Shown here piece after piece: positions 52,901 through 59,793 of a stretch of DNA of 64,000 nt (position 1 is the stretch's first letter; every line of letters begins with the position of its first letter). The position numbers and the translations under genes are program-made. This stretch comes from Acidobacteriota bacterium (GTDB taxonomy: Bacteria > Acidobacteriota > Holophagae > Acanthopleuribacterales > Acanthopleuribacteraceae). The stretch lies in the NCBI GenBank assembly GCA_030066195.1, contig JASJCB010000037.1, forward strand, positions 23,075 through 87,074. Reading direction: 5' to 3'. A model generated the notes under the pieces. That model made no database searches, was not told the DNA's origin, and saw only the letters and a list, made by a program, of their open reading frames with translations.

Positions 52901-55900
52901 ATACTTCCGGTTCTACAGGCCGGCCCAAGGGCGCCCTGCTGAGCCACCGCGTGCTGACCAACCTGATCGGCCGGCAACAGTGCACTCCCGCACGCACGCT
53001 TCAGTTTGCCGCACCTACCTTTGATGTATTCAGTCAGGAGTTGTGGACTACCCTCTGCGCCGGCGGCGCCCTGATCATACCTGAGAATCGTACCGATCTT
53101 ATCGGATTGCTCGACCAGATCCAAAAACAGCACATTGAGCACCTCTTCTTACCCACCCTGGTCTTCCAGCAATTGGTCCCTACCGTGATCACCGACGGCG
53201 TGCCCATGCCCCGGAGCGTTCGCCGGATTTACGTGGCCGGGGAACTGTTCAAGATCACGCCGGAACTCGAGGATTTTCTGCACCGTTTCCCCGATTGCAA
53301 GGTGATCAATCACTACGGCCCTTGCGAAACTCACGTGGTCACGGCCTATACATTGCCCGAATCGGAGCGCCGTCCGGCGGCGCCTATCGGCGAACCCGCG
53401 GCCAATACAACCATCCAACTCATACACCCCAACGGGCAACCCGCACCCCATGGCGCCATCGGAATGATTTACATCAGCGGCGCCGGGCTTGCGCGCGGTT
53501 ATTTCCGGCAACCGGCGCGAACCGCGGCCGCCTTTCTGCCCGATCCTTACTCCGCGTTGCCAGGTGGGCGTCGGTACCGATCCGGAGATTTGGCCCGGTA
53601 TCTGCCTTGCGGCAATCTGACCTTTCTGGGCCGTGAAGACCGGCAAATCAAACTACGCGGTATACGCATCGAACCGGCTGCCATTGAGTGTGCGCTCGTA
53701 AAGCACCCACGGGTGAAAGAAGCCGCCGTGGTATTGCGCGATCAAGCGCTTGCCGCTTATATCACCGGCGATATCCGCCCCGACGAAGCTGTCGCCTGGC
53801 TTGGTCGCAAGCTGCCGGAGCCCATGATCCCCTCTTCGGTTACCGTCCTGAAAAGCCTTCCACGCACCAGCCACGGCAAACTGGACGAGGCAGCCCTGCC
53901 CCGTAACGGGCCCGAGCGCCGGCAACCCGTAACCACGATCGAGGCACAGGTCGGGGCCCTGTTCCAACAAGTCTTGAACCGTGTGGAAACCATTGACCGA
54001 GCAAGCTCATTCTTTGCCTTGGGCGGGCACTCGCTCACCGCCGCCGGATTGATCGCGCGCTTAAACCAACGTTTCCAAGTGGACCTACCCATAAGTCAAC
54101 CGTGGACTACACCTACGATCGCGGAGATGACCAGGGCCATTGTGGACACCTGGCATAAGGCGGAACCCGTCGAGAAAAAAAGCAATCGGAACGGACCCTT
54201 CCCTCTTTCTTTTACCCAACAACGCATCTGGTTCCTCCAACAACTGGCCGGTTCCACTCCCTTGTTCAATTTGCCCATGACCTGGCAACTGCGGGGTCCT
54301 TTATCGGTAGAAGATTTGGATAGGGCCGTTACCCAACTGGTGACACGCCATACCATCTTGCGCACGGTTTACCGTGAACGAGCCGGGCGTCTGAGCCAGG
54401 AGGTTCTGCCGCCTGTTGAGACATGTCTGACCCTGGTGGACCTGGCCGGCCCGGCCTTGGAAACCGTGACCGATCTCATTGCCGCTGAGGCTGCCGGCTC
54501 ATTTGTACTGAACCTCCGGGGGCCGTTTCGCGCTGTCTTGCTGCGGCGAAATCCACAAGACCACGTGTTGCTGCTAACCCTCCATCATATCGCCGTGGAT
54601 GCCCATGCCCTGGATTTATTGACGGCGGAAATAGCTGAAGGGTACCGAAGCCGAAGTTACCCGGAGCCTTCACATCAATACAGCGACTATGCGCTGTGGC
54701 AAAGGGATCGAAAAACGGAAGCGGCCATGGCCTACTGGGCCGATCACCTGGAAGATGCGCCGACGACCATCAACTTGCCGACCAGGGAGCCGCGGCCGGC
54801 CGGCGTTTCCTGGACCGGGGCCGCTGTTCCCCTTTCGTTACCGCCTGAAACCATCCTTTCCTTGTGCGACCTGGCGCGGCAGCGAGGAACCACGCCGGCC
54901 ATGGTGGTTCAGGCCATATGGTTGGTGCTCTTGCAGCGTTACAGCGGCCAGGACGATATCTTGCTGGGTACGGCGGTAACTCATCGCTACAGGCTTGAGT
55001 GGGAACCTGTCATCGGCTGTTTTGCGGACACTCTCGGCGCTCGTTACCGCATCGATCCGCAAGCCCCTTTTACCGAACTGGTGGATGTGGTGACCCGGAC
55101 ATCGCTCGCCATGCTGACTCATGGCCGGATTCCCTTCCAAGCAATCATCAACCTGATGCAACCAACGCGAGATCTTGGTCGCGCTCCTTTGTTCCAAGTA
55201 GGTTTCAACTGGCGGCACCAACCTCCTCGGTCCCTCCACCTACACCGTGTCGAGACAATCCCGCTGAAAACCCCGGCCGATTGGACCCGATGGGACCTCT
55301 GCTTGTCCATTACCGAAAACCACTCGGGACTGTCGGGCGAACTTACCTATCGAACCGATCTCTTCGATAAAGAAACTATCTCTCAAATGTCCATGCGTTT
55401 GACACGGTTGTTGACGGGTGTCGCCGAAGCGCCTCGATGCGCTCCTGCCCAACTTCCCTTTCTCGATGAGGAAGAACGGGCCGGCCTTTGGGCCTCGGGC
55501 TATGGTCCCCGTGCCGAAAACAGCGGTGTGATCCATGACTTTTCAGAACATTGGGCTCGACCCGATACACCGGCTGTAATCTGTCTGACCGCTTTCGGCC
55601 CTGTGACGCTTACTCGCGGACTTGTCTTGAGACGAATCGAGATACTGACCAATTACCTCCTGGAGAATGGTCTGCGCCGAGAAGGCAGGGTCGCCCTGTG
55701 TTTGCCTCGCGGGCCCCGACTCCTGGAAGCCATGTCGGCCGTCCTGCGAGCCGGCGGGGCCTTTATCGTCCTGGATCCCGCAACTCCAAGGGCGCATCGC
55801 CTTCGGTTATTGGATCAGGCCGGGCCTCATTGGTTGATAACGGAAGGAAAAGCAGATGTCAGCGGTGCATTCCAAGTGCTGAGGTTGGGCAACCTGAGAG

Positions 55901-58900
55901 AAACCTACCCGGCCCACTCCCTCCCAAGTTGCGATCCTCGGCAGATCGCCTACCTTGCCTTTACCTCCGGTTCCACGGGAGAGCCGAGATGCGTAGCCGC
56001 CACGCATTCCGGAGTGGTCAACTACCTGAAAGATCTGCAACGGCAGTGGCGCCTGACTCAAGACGATACGGTTCTGCAACTGGCTCCGCCCACTTTCGAC
56101 GCGGCCGTCCGCGACCTGATCTTGCCGCTTCAGGTCGGCGCGCGCATGGTCCTGCCCGACCCGGAGACAGCCTTGGATGACAGGGCGCTGTTACGCGCCG
56201 TTGCGGCGCACCGGGTCAGTTGTATCCTCAGTCTCACACCCTCCCGCCTGATGGCCATGGCAGACGAGGCGCCCCCCGGCCTGAAGTCCGTGCGGTTGGT
56301 CCTGATGAGCGGGGAGCCCCTGCTTGGCAAGCATGTGCACACGGCCAGGACCCTGTTCGGCCCGCAAGTCACCGTGGTCAACCTTTACGGGCCGACTGAG
56401 ACTACCATGACTGCTACCCGGGAAATCATTCCACCCGGTCGGCCCGTGTCCGGTCCGCTACCCCTTGGAAGGGCAATCGCCGGCATGGCGTCGGTCCTGC
56501 TGCACCATGGCGAACCGATCTTGCCGGGCGCGGTGGGCGCGCTGCATTTGGCGGGCGCCGGCCTGGCGAGAGGTTATTGGGGGCAACCGGCCCTGACTGC
56601 CGCGAGCTTCCTGCCCCATCCTCTGGCGGGTCAGACCCTCCCCTCCGGTATTTCCATACCGCCCGGGGCCCGCATTTACGATACCGGTGACCTTGCCCGC
56701 CGCAATCATCAGGGAGATGTTCTCTTCCTTGGTCGATCAGACCGGCAGATCAAACTGAGGGGGCAACGTGTCCACCCGTCTGAAATAGAAGCCGCCCTGG
56801 TGAGTCATCCCCATGTTCGCGGTGCCGTTGTCTGTTGTATGACCACATCCGGCGGCCAGATGCTGGTTGCGCATTTGGAACAGGACGGGCCGGAAGATGA
56901 CTGGCGCGCTTTCTGCGAGAAGTTATTGCCCGCTCACCTGGTTCCCAACATCTTTCATACCTGGGCCGGTCTACCGCGCCGGGCCAACGGCAAACCCGAC
57001 CTCGAGGCGTTGGGAAATGCAGGTTCGCAAAAAGAAACCCGAGCCGGCATCCTGCCTCAAACACCGACTGAGCGCTTGCTGGCGAACCTTTGGCGCGATC
57101 TGCTTCAACTGGAAACGGTGGGCATTCAGGACCACTTCTTTCAAAAGGGCGGCCATTCTTTGACCGCGATCAAACTTCGCGCCGCCGTACGCCAAGCCTT
57201 GAATAAGGACCTGTCCCTGCGTCAGGTTTTCGAAACGCCGCGGCTGGTAGACCTGGCTGCCTGCCTGGATCGCACGGATACCCCGCCGCACCTGCCGCCG
57301 ATCCAAGCGGGTACGGCTGACGGCGCGCTTTCGTTCGCACAAAGACGCCTCCGGTTCCTCGGTCAACTTGAAGGTTCCAACCCCGCCTACCACATCGCTG
57401 AAGCCTTCAGGGTAGACGGTTCCCTGGACGCGACCGCGCTGGAATCTGCTCTGGCCGAGATCGGGAAAAGGCATACGGTGTTGCATGGAGGGGGGACGCA
57501 TGGGGTACCGTTGCGCTTTGTCGATCTAAGCGCTTTGCCGCCGGGAAAACGAGAAACAACAGTGCAAACCATTTTAACGGCGGCCCGGCTGGAACCCTTC
57601 AACCTTCAAGCAGACTGTTTGTTGCGCTGCCGGCTGCTGCGCTTGGATCGAGGCCGAAGCGTGTTGATATGGGTTGCGCACCACATGGCAACCGATGCCG
57701 CGTCCATGAACATCCTCCGCAAAGAACTCAGTGTCCTGTACCATGCCGGAGTGAAACAAACAGATTCCGCCTTGCCTCCGATCCAATTCAGTTACGGCGA
57801 TTACGCTACCTGGCAACGCGCCCAATCCGAAAGCCCGCATTTCCAAAAACAACGTGCTTTCTGGCGCCGCAACCTTGCCGGCATCGATGAGCGCCGGATC
57901 GGCTTGGGACCGGCGCCGGAGGTCAAAGGGCCCGGTCATGTACCTTTCCAACTTGACGCCGAAACGCTGTTGTCCCTGGAAGCCTGGTGTGGGCAACATG
58001 GCGTCACCCTGTTCAGTTTGTTGCTCAGTGCATTCGCCGCCGTGTTGATGAAACACTCCGAGCGGCGTGAACTGCTCATCGGCACACCGGTCGCCAATCG
58101 CGATCAGCCGGGCTTACAAGAACTCATCGGGCTGTTTGTCAACCCGGTCGTCTTGCGCATGACCTGCCCCGATGGAGATGCCGCCCGGTATGCCGCGACA
58201 ACGCGGGCAACCGTGTTGGCGGCATTGGAAAACAGCGATCTGCCTTTTGAAGAGGTGTTGGCCGCGGTAGCGCCCAAGCGTCAGCCCGAGACTCTACCGT
58301 TGCTCCAGGTCATGTTTACCCTGCACCCGGAACCCATTCCTTCTCCATCCCTGACAGGCACGGACATCACCCCGTGGCCGATCGGGGACACCACGCCCAA
58401 ATACGATCTGGCGCTCATTGCCATACGTGGGGATCGGGGTTTGGAAGGACGGTTTCACTACAAGGCGAACCGTTTCAGCGCTCCTTCAGTAAAAGCTCTC
58501 GCCACCGATTGGTTTGCCTACCTGGAAGACCTGACCGGGCAAAGGGGACCCACGGTCCAGGTTCCGCCCGCCGGGGTAGGGGAGACAGACGATGTGGTCG
58601 CGCCGGCAGCGGCGATGCCCGTTGGAACGGAGGCGCTGCCGGACCCGCTGGAAAGCCGCCTGGCAGCGCACTGGTCGGCGGTCTTGGGCGTGGAGATCCA
58701 CTCACGGCAAGCAAACTTTTTCGACATGGGCGGTCACTCGTTCCTGGCCGCTCGCCTGAGAGAGCGATTGGAACAGGATTTCGCTACGGATCTTCCCCTC
58801 AACATCTTCATCCAAAACCCCACCCTGTCCCAACAAGCCGCCTGCCTGCGCGAACACCCGGGCGAGCCGGACCGTGGAAAACTGATGCCCCTGGCGCCCG

Positions 58901-59631
58901 ACAGTTCCAAGCCGCCCCTGTTCCTGATCCACCCCATCGAGGGGACGGTAACCTGTTACCGAGACCTGGCGCATCACTTGAGCGGGTCCTGGGCGGTTCA
59001 CGGCCTGGAAGCGCCGGGGCTGACAGGAGAGGAACAACCCCTTGACCGTATGGAACAATTGGCCGCAAGGCACCTGGCCCTTTTGCAGGAAAGTTGGGAG
59101 CCGCCGTTCCACCTGGCGGGCTGGTCCATGGGCGGTTTGATTGCGCTGGCCATGGCGGACCAATTGGCCGGGGCCGGCTGCCCCGCCGGACGCCTGGTCC
59201 TGATCGACAGCCGCATGCCGGGCACGCGAACCTATCCAACGGACCCCGCGTCCCAAGTCGCCCAATTTGCAACTTCCCTGGGGCTTGAGCCAAACGGCGA
59301 ATTCCCCGTTTGTGACGAACCCACCCTGATCGAGGCCGCCATGCAGCACGGCTTGATCACCAATGAAACAGACCAAACTTTCTTGTTGCGAAGGCTCAAG
59401 GTCTACCAGGCCCACTTAACGGCCCTGGCCCGTTACCAACCCCAAGCTTATCCCCGGCCGGTCACTGTCTTCCAAGCAAGCGGCAGCGCCCCCCATCCAA
59501 ACTGGGAGGCCTTGTTGCAAGGAGAAAGCGACCGGCAGGTTATTCCCGGCGATCACCGGGAAATGATGTCGAATCCAGCAGCGCAAACCATAGCTTCCCA
59601 CTTGAACAGTGCGGCCAAGGTGGTCCTATAG
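43951..59631 (+). CDS. Giant hybrid PKS/NRPS: KS-ACP-AmT-LLM-[C-A-T]x3-C-T-TE
   Basis: 5226 residues from GTG 43951, overlapping the previous stop. Domains: KS (about 32-450; C194, H329, H367) without AT; ACP (S528); PLP class III aminotransferase (about 640-1070; K887); luciferase-like monooxygenase (about 1076-1400). Module 1: C (SHQITMDG, H1543), A (about 1850-2335), T (S2378). Module 2: C (HHLLIDG, H2543), A (about 2850-3325; specificity residues read DVQLYAHVV, close to proline DVQLIAHVV), T (S3361). Module 3: C (HHIAVDA, H3546), A (about 3860-4360; core reads TSGSTGEPRC), T (S4403). Last: C (HHMATDA, H4578), T (S4930), no A domain, then TE (about 4960-5220; GWSMGG S5059, D5086, H5202). 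The beta-keto chain should be transaminated, oxidised, extended by at least three residues and released by hydrolysis or cyclisation. The AmT-monooxygenase-C order parallels microginin synthetases. Confidence 0.92.
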   Translation: MNQASKDKLKQAVRAVEMMRTRLETMAAEQREPIAVIGLGCRFPGGADKPEAFWQLLKDGREAEGPVPEDRRAVFGDSIIRRSKFLPDVYGFDAAFFGIPPREAAQMDPQHRLFLEVAWETLANAGIDPKSLMGSKTGVFLGMSSFDYGMTVLGRNVSDMDGYSATGHAGASAAGRLSHLLGLHGPSMVIDTACSSSLSALHMACRGLRLKECDMALAGGVNLLLNPASSETLLKAGVLSPGGRCRAFDRQADGFVRSEGCGMVLLQRLSDASAAGMPVLGRVLGSAVNHDGRAGGLTVPNGKAQADLILQALGDAGVKPHDVSYVEAHGTGTELGDPIEAAALGEVYTRQRQQPLLIGSVKTNLGHTEAAAGMAGLIKVVLALHHEAIPANLHLTQPSPHIPWQALKLKAVAGLIPWPRSDKPRLAGVSAFGLSGTNVHVVVAEGPPVKTGAFQNRQAPALPDVSAGRPKYRLTESKPRTTVQNRFTEPKNRDHILQYLRAHLAELLFLERDTIETNLSLLELGADSLVLMSLRSAVQTDFGQEISLADLGDNANTLETLAGIIAAGAVSEPITPIAATKPALKEAVGLPLPPQNAESPDPFTPERLSPQQRTHLGRLMQTLTKQTAGSKIKAAEAGSTLADRRRIWNLHPSLKAMSYPLYLQSAQGCMITDVDGNRYIDLTMGFGSHFFGHNPAFLQTALQTCLQNGFAVGPMSAQADSAAKGIAEMTGAERVAFFSSGTEAVMAAVRLSRAATGRSEIIMFSGSFHGQFDAVLAASNGPRPTRPGYPGIPVEAVANTLVLPYGEDASLELIARNAERIAAILVEPVQTARPGLQPTAFLHALRKQSRELDIPLIFDEIVTGFRCHPAGAQGLFGIQADLAVYGKAVAGGMPIGVVAGQRRFLDRIDGVERTTYCAGTYQKHPLTMAAVVSVLDHLKTAGPDLQADLNRRTETFARRLNAALDSEAVPIRLEHFSSFFRMHHTPEWDLLYYHLLQRGIYIWEGRRCSLSTAHDETVLEEVTNAVIDSVRALQSGGFGRSRPLNDPAPKPRVQVKVKAKTTDRPLPAEPLPRPTRLSFSLAFFGAMPSDEPDYEHIVQCARFADRHGFEAIWLPERHFHAFGGFSPNPAVLCAALARETSRLHLRAGSIVLPLHNPIRVVEEWSMLDHLSNGRVGVALASGWHARDFAFSPERFADRRAWTFDNVQPLQRLWQGRPAEITTGEGKTDYVRARPKPKQASLPLWLSALGNAETFIRAGRLGVHVLTTLIGQSPEQLAENIRLYRQSLAAAGFPPERGRVTLYLHTYLNSDHLQAVEDAREPFNRYLETFLNLRQGQYPDTVQSQDRKNLLTNAFQRYVDTASLIGSPETCAPMQARLQEMGVDEVACLLDFGLPKQKVLEGLTCLARLTGPRTLPLTPAQKQFLFLAEMGEKGVSAYQDQTAMRIQGPFDAVRLKKAISRSIERHMLLRVSVDTNGGVFRLAAVDDPPLTLLDLSGLSNRETHLEAWKQRAANHPLDLSRFPTFRVTLIRMAPRDHLLVLTSHQITMDGFSIGLFLQEVSTLYLARAPKPAGSFQEWVLRDRPEKSEAWWRKHLEGPLPRVTFPSKRPRPTVKAYDGRRHILPLPPGTVRTVSGRAGKLGKTPFVLYFAAFTRLLHHLSGANQAVIGIYAACRDRPEDQTLIGPCLNLLPLRVPLPEEGTVAGFIDQLGELCLQALNHRHELFARILAGRRPEHDPAQAPLVNTAFNYERMNMSPHFGHRVDWQPMPIAGHPFDLSMHIQTAGDQLILACDYDTALYDQTDAARFCGYFQNILGQLLVEPTLPLKSLSPLTATERKTLLAQMDTGGAKPVTNRLIHRLFLEQAERTPHAPALIVRNHSFTYAQIQQRATCLALQLKARGVGPETRVAVVAGRTARAVEAMLAVLQAGGAFCFLEPDLPNARTADLLTALDPKVVLSDRPLPSGDFPILSTTQDHRCSSEPVEALVHPENAAYLVLTSGSTGKPKGIVAAHQQLAGYLAAMSRALRLPSSLSFGLVSTLTADLSYTGLFLPLVSGGRLHLIDDDTAVDPQRFAAYMQSEDIDFLQVVPTHLAALTTGVEAGRMLPKHTLVLTGEACPEPLVKRLSALKPHLRIYNAYGPSEATVHATIKRLDGGPVTLGKPLVNSGLYVLDAGDSPVPTGVTGQIFLTGSGLVRGYHRQPALTAVHFLPDPYSRLPGCRRYATGDSARFQNGEAVYLGRCDFQVKLHGYRVEPGEVEAVLSEWAEQAVVIPVEVAGKTRLHAFVVSDQKAEVFRGLLGERLPAYMVPRFLTVCRSLPMTPGGKVDRVALSRAPLLRHSQPPTALPGTATQQLLAGAWAEVLNLAEVDIHRSFFSLGGDSVAAMTLVGLLSRRGVLLTTRQLYRSPTIAALAAQLETAPADRVETQAVWDENPLPLTSIQEALLFQTLKQPATYHNRFVFRLRGPLNSTRLQTAWQRVFNCYPALRLSFHKKADQSVEALFNKVSIPWQTEETPGPFDPAIAPLLGLTLIEDGPQNYRWIWAFHHLLIDGWSFAILLADVLACYRDHTALPQPQVPPYRTILNRHDSREEAAAKDYWRRQLQGITRPTPPPGASPPGGPADRCMLTHTLPPELGVSLAVMARQTNVTLNTLFTGAWALLLAGYAGSRDVLFGVTHANRPMDLPGADKLVGCFAAALPVRVRIQTLQTLTVWLQSLFSEQAERDQHVHAVPGIIRECTSIPGDLPVFETLLAFANHPVDESLSDHHLGMTLTLEGVFQCTHYPLLMTIQPGPEITLRFSYDACRIDENDLARLARQLVRLLTQMATSRDEPVETLLHQSPLCPLPVGSAPVFSGPPGIHTRFFNMSLYRPDAPALIHAQGTLTYGDLRRRTECLAARLQELGVGPEIPVVLILPPGPRLIVSVLAVVAAGGFFVCLDPAWPEERRQLLLAEIQPAVVLDADSPISPSAVPMEPLSEVSPQQAACLVYTSGSTGRPKGALLSHRVLTNLIGRQQCTPARTLQFAAPTFDVFSQELWTTLCAGGALIIPENRTDLIGLLDQIQKQHIEHLFLPTLVFQQLVPTVITDGVPMPRSVRRIYVAGELFKITPELEDFLHRFPDCKVINHYGPCETHVVTAYTLPESERRPAAPIGEPAANTTIQLIHPNGQPAPHGAIGMIYISGAGLARGYFRQPARTAAAFLPDPYSALPGGRRYRSGDLARYLPCGNLTFLGREDRQIKLRGIRIEPAAIECALVKHPRVKEAAVVLRDQALAAYITGDIRPDEAVAWLGRKLPEPMIPSSVTVLKSLPRTSHGKLDEAALPRNGPERRQPVTTIEAQVGALFQQVLNRVETIDRASSFFALGGHSLTAAGLIARLNQRFQVDLPISQPWTTPTIAEMTRAIVDTWHKAEPVEKKSNRNGPFPLSFTQQRIWFLQQLAGSTPLFNLPMTWQLRGPLSVEDLDRAVTQLVTRHTILRTVYRERAGRLSQEVLPPVETCLTLVDLAGPALETVTDLIAAEAAGSFVLNLRGPFRAVLLRRNPQDHVLLLTLHHIAVDAHALDLLTAEIAEGYRSRSYPEPSHQYSDYALWQRDRKTEAAMAYWADHLEDAPTTINLPTREPRPAGVSWTGAAVPLSLPPETILSLCDLARQRGTTPAMVVQAIWLVLLQRYSGQDDILLGTAVTHRYRLEWEPVIGCFADTLGARYRIDPQAPFTELVDVVTRTSLAMLTHGRIPFQAIINLMQPTRDLGRAPLFQVGFNWRHQPPRSLHLHRVETIPLKTPADWTRWDLCLSITENHSGLSGELTYRTDLFDKETISQMSMRLTRLLTGVAEAPRCAPAQLPFLDEEERAGLWASGYGPRAENSGVIHDFSEHWARPDTPAVICLTAFGPVTLTRGLVLRRIEILTNYLLENGLRREGRVALCLPRGPRLLEAMSAVLRAGGAFIVLDPATPRAHRLRLLDQAGPHWLITEGKADVSGAFQVLRLGNLRETYPAHSLPSCDPRQIAYLAFTSGSTGEPRCVAATHSGVVNYLKDLQRQWRLTQDDTVLQLAPPTFDAAVRDLILPLQVGARMVLPDPETALDDRALLRAVAAHRVSCILSLTPSRLMAMADEAPPGLKSVRLVLMSGEPLLGKHVHTARTLFGPQVTVVNLYGPTETTMTATREIIPPGRPVSGPLPLGRAIAGMASVLLHHGEPILPGAVGALHLAGAGLARGYWGQPALTAASFLPHPLAGQTLPSGISIPPGARIYDTGDLARRNHQGDVLFLGRSDRQIKLRGQRVHPSEIEAALVSHPHVRGAVVCCMTTSGGQMLVAHLEQDGPEDDWRAFCEKLLPAHLVPNIFHTWAGLPRRANGKPDLEALGNAGSQKETRAGILPQTPTERLLANLWRDLLQLETVGIQDHFFQKGGHSLTAIKLRAAVRQALNKDLSLRQVFETPRLVDLAACLDRTDTPPHLPPIQAGTADGALSFAQRRLRFLGQLEGSNPAYHIAEAFRVDGSLDATALESALAEIGKRHTVLHGGGTHGVPLRFVDLSALPPGKRETTVQTILTAARLEPFNLQADCLLRCRLLRLDRGRSVLIWVAHHMATDAASMNILRKELSVLYHAGVKQTDSALPPIQFSYGDYATWQRAQSESPHFQKQRAFWRRNLAGIDERRIGLGPAPEVKGPGHVPFQLDAETLLSLEAWCGQHGVTLFSLLLSAFAAVLMKHSERRELLIGTPVANRDQPGLQELIGLFVNPVVLRMTCPDGDAARYAATTRATVLAALENSDLPFEEVLAAVAPKRQPETLPLLQVMFTLHPEPIPSPSLTGTDITPWPIGDTTPKYDLALIAIRGDRGLEGRFHYKANRFSAPSVKALATDWFAYLEDLTGQRGPTVQVPPAGVGETDDVVAPAAAMPVGTEALPDPLESRLAAHWSAVLGVEIHSRQANFFDMGGHSFLAARLRERLEQDFATDLPLNIFIQNPTLSQQAACLREHPGEPDRGKLMPLAPDSSKPPLFLIHPIEGTVTCYRDLAHHLSGSWAVHGLEAPGLTGEEQPLDRMEQLAARHLALLQESWEPPFHLAGWSMGGLIALAMADQLAGAGCPAGRLVLIDSRMPGTRTYPTDPASQVAQFATSLGLEPNGEFPVCDEPTLIEAAMQHGLITNETDQTFLLRRLKVYQAHLTALARYQPQAYPRPVTVFQASGSAPHPNWEALLQGESDRQVIPGDHREMMSNPAAQTIASHLNSAAKVVL

Positions 59632-59703
59632 ATGAATGGTCGCGAACCAAAACGAAGACCAGACAAGGGATTCCCTTTTATTGCCCTGGTCGTTACCGGT
59701 CGA

Positions 59704-59739
59704 TGACAATGTCGTTTTCAACCTTTTCTATGGTATGAT
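59704..59739 (+). promoter_or_regulatory. Possible promoter of the right DyP cassette
   Basis: TGGTATGAT (59731-59739) is an extended -10 element in the 162-bp gap after the NRPS gene. The -35 region is weak, with TGACAA at 59704 too far away at 24 bp. It would start about 47 nt before ATG 59794. Read-through from the biosynthetic operon is equally possible. Confidence 0.3.
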
Positions 59740-59793
59740 CATCAAGACACCAACTCAAAGATCAGCACAACACCGCTTCAAGGGGGATGCCTC

